A DNA stretch of 54,515 nt from Aquibacillus salsiterrae (GCF_028416595.1 NZ_JAMQKC010000017.1:1-54515), one strand, 5' to 3'; shown: positions 8,634 through 18,265, counted from the first letter of the stretch. The notes: a model not told the origin generated them from the letters alone. Numbers and translations: made by a program.

Positions 8634-9753
8634 AGCGCTCACCTAACTCTTCCACATCCATTTCCTCCAACAATACCACTTCGACAGAATTACCAAGACC
8701 CTCCAACTCATAAATATGTCGAACCATTTGCTCTGTTTTTCTCGATGTTAAGATTAAAATATCATGGTTTTGGATTTGTCTATTTATATCTTCAAGAAGA
8801 AAATAATTAAAGTTTCGACTGCGATCCATGCTAATTTTTGCCATCGTATCTAAAATAAATTCTAATTGGTTTTCACCGTTACTAGGCTCAATTCGGACGG
8901 ATGCTTTCCTTTTATCAGTTGGATTACTGTAAGGTGGTACAAGGTATCCATTACACCCAAAACCAGTACTGACCCCGTTACGAAGAGAATATTCTGCAAT
9001 GGAGGCAGCATAAGAAATTGCTCGCTCTATAAACGCAGGGTTTTCAATTGGTAGCCAAATATCTTCTGTTTGATCAAAATTAACATAGATTAATAAGTGA
9101 TGATCAGCAGTAAAATCCTTTTTGTTCACTTGGAAACGTCCAGCCCTGGCAGTTGCCTTCCAATTTATCGTCTGTAATGAATCACCATTTTGATAATCTC
9201 TGATTCCTGCATTAACAAACGGATCCTCAACAATCCATCTTTTCACGAAAATCTCACCTAAAAAACTATGAGAAGGAAGGGGAATTTCTTCTATAGGCAC
9301 TAACCTTGGATAAACTGCAACAGAAGTTTTTGCCTCCATGCTTTGGAATTTCTCTGAAAAACCAAACGGGTCACCAATTGACATGGATACGGTGTCAAGT
9401 TGATAATAGCCTCGTTTCGTACAGGTCAAAAAATGTTTTCTAGTAATCTTTTGATATGGAAATAAACTAAAGATTGTACGATGAAATACCTCATTTTCAA
9501 CTTGAGCACCTTTATCATCTTGGTTTTGAAACAAAAAATTGGCGTTCATTTTCGACTCTAAGCGCAGCCATGGAAGAGGTAATAATTTGCGGTTTGAGAT
9601 CTCATCAATCATTTCAATCTCTTCACCTTCAAAAACTGCTGTACGGTTGAATGACCGACTATAATATATGTTCGCAAATCCCCATTTCTCATACATTCTA
9701 CTTTGGATGAAGATAAAGCAGATGGTTATCACTATGATCCAACCGATATTCAT
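8626..9753 (-). CDS. DUF58 domain-containing membrane protein
   Basis: About 375 residues. The N-terminus is a membrane helix (NIGWIIVITICFIFIQ). The DUF58 signature follows: DPFVNAGIRDYQNGDSLQTINWKATAR near residue 190, then a von Willebrand-like C-terminal part. ATG 9753 overlaps the moxR stop as ATGA, typical translational coupling; ORF space extends to 9765. Family proteins work with MoxR ATPases, probably in assembling or activating envelope complexes. Confidence 0.75.
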   Translation of the reverse strand: MNIGWIIVITICFIFIQSRMYEKWGFANIYYSRSFNRTAVFEGEEIEMIDEISNRKLLPLPWLRLESKMNANFLFQNQDDKGAQVENEVFHRTIFSLFPYQKITRKHFLTCTKRGYYQLDTVSMSIGDPFGFSEKFQSMEAKTSVAVYPRLVPIEEIPLPSHSFLGEIFVKRWIVEDPFVNAGIRDYQNGDSLQTINWKATARAGRFQVNKKDFTADHHLLIYVNFDQTEDIWLPIENPAFIERAISYAASIAEYSLRNGVSTGFGCNGYLVPPYSNPTDKRKASVRIEPSNGENQLEFILDTMAKISMDRSRNFNYFLLEDINRQIQNHDILILTSRKTEQMVRHIYELEGLGNSVEVVLLEEMDVEELGERYA

Positions 9754-10721
9754 TTGGCAACCCATTCCTTTGTCGGATCATCGGCAGGAACGGTAACAAG
9801 GGTTAGAATTTCTTCTAGGATGCTATCGATTCGATTTTCTCTAGAACCCATTCTCTGTTTCACTTGAATTCGATGACCTAATACAGCCTTAACCATCTGT
9901 TTAACGTCGTCTGGGATAACATACGTACGCCCTTTGATTGCAGCGTAAGCTTGGACTGCTTTCAAAAGCGCCTGACTTCCTCTTGGACTTACACCTAATG
10001 CAATAGATTCGTTTTGTCTCGTTTGTTCAACAATATCAATAATGTATCCTAGGATGTCGTCGCTGACATGAACATTCCGATAAATATGTTGGGCTTCTAA
10101 TAGTTCTTCTTTAGTAACTACTGCTTCTATTTCTTCTAACGGGTCTTTATCTTTAAACCGCTTCAATATGTCGATACTTTCTGACTTTGTCGGATAGCCT
10201 AATTTAACTTTCAATAAGAATCGATCTAATTGTGCCTCTGGTAGTGGAAAAGTCCCCTGATTTTCCACTGGATTTTGAGTAGCAATTACCATAAAAGGCT
10301 GATCTAATTTCCTCGTTTCCCCGTCTACCGTAACTTGCTTTTCTTCCATGCTTTCTAGCAAACTGGATTGCGTTCTAGGTGTTGCCCGGTTTATTTCATC
10401 TCCGAGCAAAATGTTTGAAAAAACCGGACCAGGTCGAAATTGAAACTCTCCTTTTACCTGGCTAAAAAAGTTAATCCCGGTAATATCTGTTGGTAATAGG
10501 TCCGGGGTAAATTGAATCCTATTAAATGTACAGGATAACGACTTAGCCATTGATTTTGCTAGTAACGTTTTCCCCATGCCTGGTACATCTTCTAATAAAA
10601 CGTGACCAGAAGCTATTAATGACACTAATAAGTGATCAATGACCTCTGTTTTTCCTACAATTACTTCGGATATGTTTTTTCTAACTTTTTCAGCTAGCGT
10701 TTGAATTTCGGTTAGTTCCAC
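9750..10721 (-). CDS. MoxR-family AAA ATPase
   Basis: The 323-aa protein has Walker A (EDVPGMGKTLLAK, near 40), Walker B (ILLGDEINRA, near 105), sensor 1 (VIATQNP) and sensor 2 (VSPRGSQALL). MoxR ATPases act as chaperone-like activators of partner proteins encoded next to them. Start is GTG after GAGGGGG. First gene of the three-gene operon ending at 7326. Confidence 0.85.
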   Translation of the reverse strand: MELTEIQTLAEKVRKNISEVIVGKTEVIDHLLVSLIASGHVLLEDVPGMGKTLLAKSMAKSLSCTFNRIQFTPDLLPTDITGINFFSQVKGEFQFRPGPVFSNILLGDEINRATPRTQSSLLESMEEKQVTVDGETRKLDQPFMVIATQNPVENQGTFPLPEAQLDRFLLKVKLGYPTKSESIDILKRFKDKDPLEEIEAVVTKEELLEAQHIYRNVHVSDDILGYIIDIVEQTRQNESIALGVSPRGSQALLKAVQAYAAIKGRTYVIPDDVKQMVKAVLGHRIQVKQRMGSRENRIDSILEEILTLVTVPADDPTKEWVAK

Positions 10722-10947
10722 TTTTAATCCCCCTCTTTGTTATCGCTTTCAATTCCTATTCAACATACTTGTAAATTATTAACAGTCTTCTAAATAGATT
10801 TGACGTAAATTGTTAAAATCCTCTTTTCTAATCGATTTTTGTCCTTTTAAGTTTATCCTAGATAAGGATTATGAAAATTTCTAGGATATTTAATTTGATG
10901 TACTAGCCATTAATCACTTACTATTAATATAATATAAAAAAAGGGAG

Positions 10948-11280
10948 ATGATTAAGCTGTTTGGCGAACAAATTTCAATTAAACTTGAGCTTTCTGCACG
11001 AAGAGCTTTAAATATTAAAGAAAAGAATGGAATGGGTGGTATTTTTTCCGCAAATTATATTGAGAAACATAGAGGAGCCTTTACTGTCCTTTGTGCTGCA
11101 TTAGCTCCCTACTACCTTAACTCTACAGAAGAGCAACGCAAGACATTAGATGAGATGATCAATAGGTACCAAATTTTAGAAGAAGACTGTAGTTCTGAGG
11201 AATATTTCAAAACAACTAATCGCGCTGCCGAAGAATTAAAAAGTTTATTAAATGATTTAGGTGTCCAAGACGCTGAATAG
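10948..11280 (+). CDS. uncharacterised 110-aa cytosolic protein
   Basis: The product has no signal peptide or membrane helix; it is mainly helical, with IKLELSARRALNIKEKNG early, a hydrophobic stretch FTVLCAALAPYYL in the middle and an acidic C-terminus. I do not recognise the family. The start is odd: the ribosome site AGGGAG touches the ATG at 10948 with no spacer, so initiation may instead occur at CTG 10957, which has 9-base spacing. It lies 63 bases upstream of the siroheme gene and may be cotranscribed with it. Confidence 0.65.
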   Translation: MIKLFGEQISIKLELSARRALNIKEKNGMGGIFSANYIEKHRGAFTVLCAALAPYYLNSTEEQRKTLDEMINRYQILEEDCSSEEYFKTTNRAAEELKSLLNDLGVQDAE

Positions 11281-11343
11281 TTTGGCCAATTATTTAAGTA
11301 GTATTATCTGCTTAGATAACCATCGTTAAGGGGATTTGCGATC

Positions 11344-11961
11344 ATGAACTTTTTACCACTATCAATTGACTTATCAAATAAACAGGTACTAGTTGTTGGC
11401 GGAGGGAAAATAGCTGAAAGAAGAATTAATAAGCTGATTGATGCTCACGCTGACATAACCGTTATAAGCCCTACAATAACGGATAAACTTTTGCCATTAG
11501 TTAACCAAAACATAATTAAATGGAACAAAAAAAAGTTCGAGCCTAAAGATTTAACAGACGCTTTTCTAGTGATGGCTGCCACAAATGATTCCGTCATTAA
11601 CAAACAAGTAGTTGATGCAACACCAAATCAAACGCTAATTAATGTCGTTGACAACCCTAACCTTGGCAACATCCAGTTCCCAACCCATTTTCGTCGAGGA
11701 AGATTATCCATTTCAATTACAACTGATGGAGCAAGTCCAAAATTAGCAAAAAAAATAAAAAATGAACTTGCAAAAACATATGACAGTCGTTACGAGCTAT
11801 ATCTTGATTTCTTATTCAATGCAAGGCAATTAATTAAGAAAGCCAACATCAACAAGCAAGAAAAGGATATATTATTAGAACAATTGTTGGAAGATAAATT
11901 CCTTCACAAAGAGCGTCAACAAAAACATCTTCATTGGCTTACCACATTATTTAAAAAATAG
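11344..11961 (+). CDS. precorrin-2 dehydrogenase / siroheme synthase N-terminal domain protein
   Basis: The 205-aa protein matches the Met8/CysG N-terminal module: NAD-binding LVVGGGKIAERRINKL (residues about 16-31), conserved VMAATND (about 78-84), VVDNPNLGNIQFP and the SITTDGASPKLAKKIK segment. It oxidises precorrin-2 to sirohydrochlorin, with possible iron chelation, on the way to siroheme for nitrite or sulfite reductase. It resembles SirC/YlnF. ATG follows AAGGGG. No methyltransferase or reductase gene lies next to it. Confidence 0.85.
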   Translation: MNFLPLSIDLSNKQVLVVGGGKIAERRINKLIDAHADITVISPTITDKLLPLVNQNIIKWNKKKFEPKDLTDAFLVMAATNDSVINKQVVDATPNQTLINVVDNPNLGNIQFPTHFRRGRLSISITTDGASPKLAKKIKNELAKTYDSRYELYLDFLFNARQLIKKANINKQEKDILLEQLLEDKFLHKERQQKHLHWLTTLFKK

Positions 11962-11972
11962 ATTACCCCAAC

Positions 11973-12104
11973 AGAAAAGCGGAGGGCGCCTTGGTTAGGC
12001 CCGACAGGCATAAGACAAGACCTGACGTGGCGCTCTTTGCCACAGAAGGGATTGACTTATGACCCTAGGGGCTAGGCGCCCGGAGCTAGACATCAAGAAA
12101 AGCG
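11973..12104. repeat. full copy of dispersed intergenic repeat
   Basis: This 132-bp stretch is the most complete copy: AAAAGCGGAGGGCGCCTTGG, CCCGACAGGCATAAGAC, GACGTGGCGCTCTTTGCCAC, ATTGACTTATGACCC and CTAGGCGCCCGGAGCTAGAC. GGCGCC near both ends can pair, giving a long hairpin, as can GTGGC with GCCAC in the centre. No open frame and no transposase; non-autonomous. Confidence 0.8.
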
Positions 12105-12140
12105 AGTTTAATTATCCTCTATATGAGAGGATAATTTACT
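12104..12140. terminator. stem-loop between convergent genes
   Basis: AGTTTAATTATCCTCT pairs with AGAGGATAATTTACT around a 4-base loop. The U-tract is poor on both strands, but its position between the siroheme and TrpD2-like genes, which converge, suggests a bidirectional terminator. Confidence 0.5.
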
Positions 12141-12200
12141 CTTGCACAAAAACCAGTTACCCACGGAATTAGAATGCTATTTTCTACCTATCAAGCTGAA

Positions 12201-13235
12201 TCATTTCAATGTGTAACCTTCTTTCCATTTTTCTAGCTGTTTGATGCCGTTGAAATTTTCTAGTTGATCTTTAGCAATTTCAATGCCTGCTTCAATTGTT
12301 GGTGCTGCCCCAAACAAATAGTATCGAATACCAGTATTAAAAAGTACCTGCTGATAATAATATTCATATTCCCTTACCTTTTCTCCGCTTAAAATCGATA
12401 CGATAATCTTTCTTTGTTCCTTCGCCGAAAGCTTTTTCGTTTTGTCAAAATCTTTGTTCAGCACCCCATAATCAGCTGGTTTCACAATAAAGGAATCAAG
12501 AGAATCTCCTGTTAACGAATAGATAAAACTATTACGATGTACTGGTAAATCTTCTGAACCTTCTAATCCTTGCACAATGTAAACTTTTTTAAAACTTAAA
12601 TCTTTAAAAATAGGATGTATCTTCTCTATAGCAGTCCGATGAAAAGCTCCCATCATTACCGAATTAGAGTTGGAAATATTTAATAACTTTTCAACGGTAT
12701 TCAATAACGTCCGAACACCTATTTGTTCTCTTATTGGTCTTAATTTCGCTAAACTAGAACAATATCCTTCGGTCCAAGCAAATGCTTGTCCAATCTCATT
12801 TAAAGAAGTTGCTATATCTTCTTTTTGCGTACTACCATAAACACCTAGATTCCTTAGTATTTCCTTAATAGAAACGCCATATTTTGGTGGCAACGTATCA
12901 CTACTATGAAGAAAAGTGGGAATGCCATAGTTTGCTAATAAAATAGCCGATGGAATGGTCGCAGCAAATGAGTTACGGCCAGTATAAGGTCCTGCAAAAT
13001 CAATTGTCCCCTCAGGACTACTACCTTTCGTTGTATGTTCTTCAAACATATGAACAAATGCTAATAATTCTTCGGGTGATTCTGTCTTTAACCGTAGTGC
13101 AACTAAGTATGCTGCAATTTGTGCATCTGTTGCTTCCCCAGTAATGATAGAGTTTGCTACTTCCCTTGTCTCTTGATAGGAGAGATTCTTTGATCCCCGT
13201 TTACCCCTTGCCACTTCTTTAAGCCATTGCTGCAT
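12201..13235 (-). CDS. TrpD2-like protein (anthranilate phosphoribosyltransferase fold)
   Basis: About 344 residues from ATG 13235, which follows GGGAGGGAC; frame extends to 13292 without a ribosome site. The fold is that of TrpD: N-terminal helical domain (ANSIITGEATDAQIAAYLVALRLK) and PRPP-binding region. The catalytic GTGGDG loop of TrpD is replaced by AGPYTGRNSF, so true anthranilate transferase activity is unlikely. TrpD2/YbiB relatives bind nucleic acid rather than anthranilate. It is not in a trp operon. Its neighbour is the siroheme gene, convergently transcribed. Confidence 0.7.
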   Translation of the reverse strand: MQQWLKEVARGKRGSKNLSYQETREVANSIITGEATDAQIAAYLVALRLKTESPEELLAFVHMFEEHTTKGSSPEGTIDFAGPYTGRNSFAATIPSAILLANYGIPTFLHSSDTLPPKYGVSIKEILRNLGVYGSTQKEDIATSLNEIGQAFAWTEGYCSSLAKLRPIREQIGVRTLLNTVEKLLNISNSNSVMMGAFHRTAIEKIHPIFKDLSFKKVYIVQGLEGSEDLPVHRNSFIYSLTGDSLDSFIVKPADYGVLNKDFDKTKKLSAKEQRKIIVSILSGEKVREYEYYYQQVLFNTGIRYYLFGAAPTIEAGIEIAKDQLENFNGIKQLEKWKEGYTLK

Positions 13236-13341
13236 TTGTCTTGTCCCTCCCAATCGTTTATCTTTTTTGTATGTCAATGAATCGTCTTCCATCTACACTA
13301 TCCTAATCTTATCACATTAGTATCTTGCTTACCCAATTGTC

Positions 13342-15264
13342 TCAAGTGGCATCAATTAAATCGATGTTATATTTATCAATTAATAATTGCGTCGCTTCTG
13401 TTTCCGGTAATGGTTTACTAAATAAATAGCCTTGAAGTAAATGATACTTCAAATTTGTCAATTTTTCTAATTGTTGAATACACTCGATTCCTTCTACTAC
13501 AACACTTAACCCCAATTCGTTTGTAAGGTTAATCACCGAAGATAAGACAGCTTGATTGGCTACACCGTTATCTAAACTATGAATAAACTCTTTAGCGATT
13601 TTAATTTCATCTATAGGTAGGCTTGTTAAATAAGATAAAGAGGAATATCCTGTTCCGAAATCGTCAAGAGCAATCATTATTCCAAATTCTTTTAATTGCA
13701 ACAATTTATCGATTGCTATATTCATGTTATTAATAGCTAATGTTTCTGTTATTTCAATGATTAGTCTCTTGGGTTGTATCCGCTTTAGGGAAACTAAGTT
13801 TTTAACTACTTGGATTAAATCTCGCTCATGATAGAATTGTTGTGGGGAAATGTTAACAGAGATTCGGATATCATAGCCCATTTGCTCCCACCTTTTTTGT
13901 TGAGAACAAGCACATTCCAATACCCATTCGTTAATATCACAAATCAAACCAGTTGCTTCTGCGATGGAAATAAATTCACCAGGTGGAATAATCCCTAATT
14001 CTGGATGATCCCACCTAACTAAAGCTTCCATTCCAATGATTCTCCCGCTAATTTTATCTATTTGTGCTTGATAAAAGAGAACGAGTTGCTTATCTTTCAT
14101 AGCAGTATAAATATCTTTTTCAATAGTCCATTTACGAAACGACTTTTCTGCATTTAATGAGGTATACATTCGGTAGTGGTTTTTCCCATGGTATTTAACA
14201 CGGTACATAGCCAGGTCTGCATTTTTCAATAATTGAGTAGTTGTTTTTGCATCATCTGGATAAATAGAAATTCCGATACTTGGAGTAACCGTAATGTGAT
14301 GATTGAGAATAATAAACGGTCGGTTTAACGATGATAATACTAGGTCTGCTTGTTGAATCACACTATTTTCGTCGTTAATGTCATCTATTAAAATGATAAA
14401 CTCATCCCCTCCATGCCTTGCAACGGTAGCTTGGTGGGAAAGAGATTGGACTAGCCTTTCGCCTACAGCCTGCAACAATTTATCGCCAAAAGTATGGCCC
14501 AAGGTATCATTGATAACTTTGAAATGATCTAAGTCCAAAAAAAGAATCCCAATCTTATTGCCATCGAGGTTAGAACGGGTAACTGCCTCTTCCATTAGTT
14601 GTTCGAGCGCCCTCCGATTAGGTAAACCTGTTAATGAATCATGATATGCTAAATAATTTACTTGTTTTTGATTTTCAATATTTTTCGTGTTGTCTTTAGC
14701 CATACAAAAAACTGCTGTAACTGTTTCTTTTTCTACTATTGGAATATAAGTAATCTGGAGATAAACGATTGAAGAGTCTGGCTTTTGATAAGACACATCA
14801 ATGATTTGCGCTTTGCCTTGTTTTGTCTTTTCAAATGATTGTTTTGCATGGTGGATCACACTTGCAGGTAAATGTAAAAAGAAGGAGTTACCTATTAATG
14901 TTTGTTGTGATTGATTTAATAAGGCAACTCCAACTGTGTTTGCGTGGATACATTCCCCTTTGTCATTTAACATAAAGGCTGCATCTGGATGATTACTAAA
15001 CAACGAGCGAAAGCGATGTAAACTAGTCCTCATGTCACTCCATTGTTTTTTTACTTCTAGCAATAATTTCTTTTTGCTTGTAATAATCCGAATTTGTTGA
15101 ACAAGGCAATAAAAGATTATCACAATAAAACTAATCGTGAAAAATGGGCTAGGGTTAATTTGTTGTAAACTGGCTACCATGACCATAACTAAATATGGAA
15201 CGTATTTTGTAGCAAAATTGGTTAATCTCTTTGTTTCTTTTTCCAACCTTTGATCAATATTCAT
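13342..15264 (-). CDS. PAS-GGDEF-EAL cyclic-di-GMP turnover protein
   Basis: The 640-aa protein has two N-terminal membrane helices (about 20-65), a PAS domain (about 90-190), GGDEF (about 200-365, with intact RHGGDEF) and EAL (about 385-630, with intact MEALVRWDHP, NISPQQF and ALDDFGTGYSSLSYL). Both catalytic signatures are complete, so it could both make and degrade c-di-GMP. It senses an unknown signal at the membrane through PAS. ATG follows a GGGGG site. Compare the protein at 31213, which has the same pairing but a degenerate GGDEF. Confidence 0.85.
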   Translation of the reverse strand: MNIDQRLEKETKRLTNFATKYVPYLVMVMVASLQQINPSPFFTISFIVIIFYCLVQQIRIITSKKKLLLEVKKQWSDMRTSLHRFRSLFSNHPDAAFMLNDKGECIHANTVGVALLNQSQQTLIGNSFFLHLPASVIHHAKQSFEKTKQGKAQIIDVSYQKPDSSIVYLQITYIPIVEKETVTAVFCMAKDNTKNIENQKQVNYLAYHDSLTGLPNRRALEQLMEEAVTRSNLDGNKIGILFLDLDHFKVINDTLGHTFGDKLLQAVGERLVQSLSHQATVARHGGDEFIILIDDINDENSVIQQADLVLSSLNRPFIILNHHITVTPSIGISIYPDDAKTTTQLLKNADLAMYRVKYHGKNHYRMYTSLNAEKSFRKWTIEKDIYTAMKDKQLVLFYQAQIDKISGRIIGMEALVRWDHPELGIIPPGEFISIAEATGLICDINEWVLECACSQQKRWEQMGYDIRISVNISPQQFYHERDLIQVVKNLVSLKRIQPKRLIIEITETLAINNMNIAIDKLLQLKEFGIMIALDDFGTGYSSLSYLTSLPIDEIKIAKEFIHSLDNGVANQAVLSSVINLTNELGLSVVVEGIECIQQLEKLTNLKYHLLQGYLFSKPLPETEATQLLIDKYNIDLIDAT

Positions 15265-15333
15265 CTTTAGCCCCCACTTGAATTATCCTTTCTTTTGTAA
15301 ACTACTATCTCCCTAAAACGAACACGTTTAAAT

Positions 15334-17508
15334 TCAGTTCTTTTCAAAAGACATTTTCCAGCTAAACATATTCTTTTCCTCGTTCCGTTCATAGGTTAAA
15401 TAGGCATTAAATTTTTTTCCATTTTTACTAGTTAGACCTTTCACAAAAGCAACTTTATTTTTCAACAAAGATTTGACAAGTGTTTTAGTCACTTTCTTCT
15501 TCATAGTAGCCAAAAATTTATCATTCTTCCAAACAACAAATGTACAGCCACTTTTCCAATTGCTGCATCCAAAACCTTTCTTCCCCTCGATTACTTGGTT
15601 TCCACACAATGGACACGGTCCGAGTGGATCCCTTCTTGGCGTCGGAGGAACATTTTTATTTACTTCTTTAATAAGTGTGTCTTTATCTTCCTTTATTCGG
15701 GCGACGGCTTGATTCGTAAAAGAGCTGATAAATTGGAGAAAATCATTTAGATTTGCTTTTCGTTTTTCTATGTCTGCCAGTGACTTTTCTAGACGGCCAG
15801 TGAAATCTAAATTAAATAATTCAGTGACCGGAAATGTTTCCACAAGCCTTTTACCAGTCTCCGTACAAATAAGATTTTTTTGTTGATTGGAAATATATCC
15901 AACATCCTTCAACTTTTTAATCGTTTCAGCTCTTGTTGCTGGTGTCCCGATACTAAAACCTGAAAGAACACTTCCTAGATATTCTTCATCCACATTACTT
16001 TCTTCATCTTTTTTTCCTTTCCCACACGTTTCCATTATTCGTAATAGTGTTTTTTCTGTGTGATACTTCGGTGGTTTTGTCACGTGGTCAGTAACTTGTA
16101 AATTAGTTGCTTCAACCTGTTCACCAATTGATAGTTTTGGGAGTATCAAATCTTTTGATTGAATTTGTTCTACTTTTTTCCAGCCCTCTTGTAACTGAAC
16201 TCTCCCCTTACAATAAAAAATCCCTTTACATACTTGGTCTAATAGTTTTAACTTGAGCTGCGTTTCTTCATACTCTGCAATCGGCATGAACTGACTTATA
16301 AAACGATTTTTAATTGCGGAATAAACAATTTCTTGATCAGGTGTTAACCGTTTTGGTACAACATAAGTAGGTATAATAGCGCTATGGCTTTCCACCTTAC
16401 TACTATTAAAAATACGCTTAGACTTACTAAATCTAACTTCATCCTTGTAAGGAAAATCTTTCGTCACAGCCTGTAGGACCTTGGCCGTTTTGCTAACTAA
16501 ACTCTCATCTAATGCTGTACTTGCTGTTCGCGGATAGGTAATCCACTTTTTCTCATATAACGTTTGGGCAACCTTTAGCACTTTATCTGACGTCCAACCT
16601 TTATACCTACTTGTAATGTAGCCCTGTAGATTTGACAAATTAAACAAATAAGGGGGAAATTCTTTTTTCTGTTCCACCTGCATGTCTACAACATGACCAT
16701 GATAATTGGTTATGTTTGCAATCATTTGTTCTAGTGCTGTTTTATCTGTAAACTTCTCTTGCTTGTTCTCTATATACGTGGCCTCAAAGCTTTTCTTTGT
16801 CTTAGTAGTAAAAGTAGCTATTAATTTATAATAGTTTTCTGGAATAAATGTTTCGATCTCTTTGTCACGGTCATAGATAATCTTTAAGGTTGGTAATAAA
16901 ACACGCCCAATATTTAACGCCTTCCCTCTACCTTTTTGGTATTTTAGTGTAGCTACAGAAGTTAAGTTAATCCCAATAATCCAGTCTGTCCACTGCCTCG
17001 CAATCCCAGCGTCGCGTAAGGGCTTCATTTGATTGTTTTGGAGCAAGTTTCCCATCCCTCTATGTATTTCTGCAGGCGTCCACTCATTTAATAATAAGCG
17101 ACAAATCTTTTTTGGAGGAGCTATATAGTCGATAATACAATCTCCAATGATTTGTCCTTCCCTGTCATAATCACACGCTGAAATTATTGTATCAACATCT
17201 GCTCTTTTCATTAGGGTGCGGATGATTTGTAGTTGTTTCAATGCTCCGCTATCACGTTGTCCTTTCTTGTTTGAAGCTTCTTTCACTTTATAACGGAATT
17301 CATTGGGGATAAATGGAAAATAATTCATGTTCCAGCGAGACAGCTTTGCATCGTAGTCTTTTGCATCATATAGCTGCAACAAATGTCCAAATGCCCAAGT
17401 AACAATGAAATTATTTCCTTCAAAATAACCGTCTTTCTTTTGTTTTACCTTTAATGCATCTGCAATGTTTTTTGCTACAGATGGTTTTTCAGCCAAAATA
17501 AGTTTCAT
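15334..17508 (-). CDS. topB: DNA topoisomerase III
   Basis: The 724-aa type IA topoisomerase starts with the Toprim motif MKLILAEKPSVAKNIADAL, then ACDYDREGQIIG (acidic DxD near 113-118) and active-site Tyr325 in WITYPRTAS. The C-terminus carries a zinc-ribbon-like CPLCGNQ...GCSNWKSGCTF. The length matches B. subtilis TopB. It decatenates DNA intermediates in replication and recombination. The ribosome site GGAG is 13 bases before ATG, rather far. Confidence 0.92.
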   Translation of the reverse strand: MKLILAEKPSVAKNIADALKVKQKKDGYFEGNNFIVTWAFGHLLQLYDAKDYDAKLSRWNMNYFPFIPNEFRYKVKEASNKKGQRDSGALKQLQIIRTLMKRADVDTIISACDYDREGQIIGDCIIDYIAPPKKICRLLLNEWTPAEIHRGMGNLLQNNQMKPLRDAGIARQWTDWIIGINLTSVATLKYQKGRGKALNIGRVLLPTLKIIYDRDKEIETFIPENYYKLIATFTTKTKKSFEATYIENKQEKFTDKTALEQMIANITNYHGHVVDMQVEQKKEFPPYLFNLSNLQGYITSRYKGWTSDKVLKVAQTLYEKKWITYPRTASTALDESLVSKTAKVLQAVTKDFPYKDEVRFSKSKRIFNSSKVESHSAIIPTYVVPKRLTPDQEIVYSAIKNRFISQFMPIAEYEETQLKLKLLDQVCKGIFYCKGRVQLQEGWKKVEQIQSKDLILPKLSIGEQVEATNLQVTDHVTKPPKYHTEKTLLRIMETCGKGKKDEESNVDEEYLGSVLSGFSIGTPATRAETIKKLKDVGYISNQQKNLICTETGKRLVETFPVTELFNLDFTGRLEKSLADIEKRKANLNDFLQFISSFTNQAVARIKEDKDTLIKEVNKNVPPTPRRDPLGPCPLCGNQVIEGKKGFGCSNWKSGCTFVVWKNDKFLATMKKKVTKTLVKSLLKNKVAFVKGLTSKNGKKFNAYLTYERNEEKNMFSWKMSFEKN

Positions 17509-17751
17509 TAGGGATTTTGCTCCGTTCCTTAAAATTTGTTTCTTTTATGCAAATGGAAAGTGCATACTATTAGTTAGGCTTTGTTCAGAGCTAAACTAAG
17601 TAACATTAACCAGCACTTGTAATTTTTTTCTAGAAGAGGTTGTTTAGTTGATCCTAAAAAATCATTTGGAGAAAATGCGACACTTGTAGCTAACGTGAAT
17701 GGGGAATTGTCTTATGACAATTTTGACTCTGTGAAGAATTTAAGAGTAAGG

Positions 17752-17776
17752 AAGCAAAGAACTTATCGTTCTTTGC
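17752..17776. terminator. bidirectional stem-loop
   Basis: GCAAAGAAC and GTTCTTTGC pair around TTATC, followed on the plus strand by TCTTTATT. It immediately follows the stop codon of the 70-aa membrane protein on the minus strand. Confidence 0.6.
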
Positions 17777-17779
17777 TCT

Positions 17780-17992
17780 TTATTGTATTACAATTAGAAT
17801 CCATATTAGTAAAGAGAGCGTAACAGCTAATCCTACTAACGCTTGTTTCCATGCGAAAGGTAGAGAGTTGGGGATGAAACGAAGACACAAACCGACTACT
17901 AATCCTGTTATGATCATAATGACAACTGCATAAAGTAACACACCTAAAAAATTATCAATAGGTAGTTTCATAGATTCAATCAAATAACTCAT
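17780..17992 (-). CDS. small membrane protein, two TM helices, 70 aa
   Basis: Two hydrophobic helices (about 15-38 and 46-68) are joined by FIPNSLPFAWKQ. No family recognised. ATG is preceded by a GAGGTGGGAG-type site. It is monocistronic. Confidence 0.6.
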   Translation of the reverse strand: MSYLIESMKLPIDNFLGVLLYAVVIMIITGLVVGLCLRFIPNSLPFAWKQALVGLAVTLSLLIWILIVIQ

Positions 17993-18109
17993 GCTCCCAC
18001 CTCAGTCAAACTTACATCCAATAGCTAACTTTTTGTTCTATATACATTTTACCAATACTATACTAATGAAAACTAGTCTAAATTAAAAGAAATTTTTAGA
18101 GGTGGTAAG

Positions 18110-18265
18110 ATGAAAGAACCAGAATACTTATTAACATTTAACGCTAGTAGTTATGAGTGGTTCCATGAATATGAAGAAATGGTAGCCTTTATTAAACAAA
18201 ATAAATTAAGTAACTACGAGGCGCTACACATACCAGAGGCATTCGAATTAGAAATTGAAGAATAA
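18110..18265 (+). CDS. small acidic protein, 51 aa
   Basis: This frame starts at ATG after GAGGTGG and reads MKEPEYLLTFNASSYEWFHE, then an acidic C-terminus (EAFELEIEE). It is soluble and rich in Glu, Tyr and Trp. Its stop is 2 bases from the selA stop, so the genes converge. I do not recognise a function; the strong ribosome site and clean codons support a real gene. Confidence 0.6.
   Translation: MKEPEYLLTFNASSYEWFHEYEEMVAFIKQNKLSNYEALHIPEAFELEIEE

Noticed and set aside
17640-17745. Short plus-strand open frame in the gap after topB
   Set aside because: No start codon with a ribosome site and no recognisable product.
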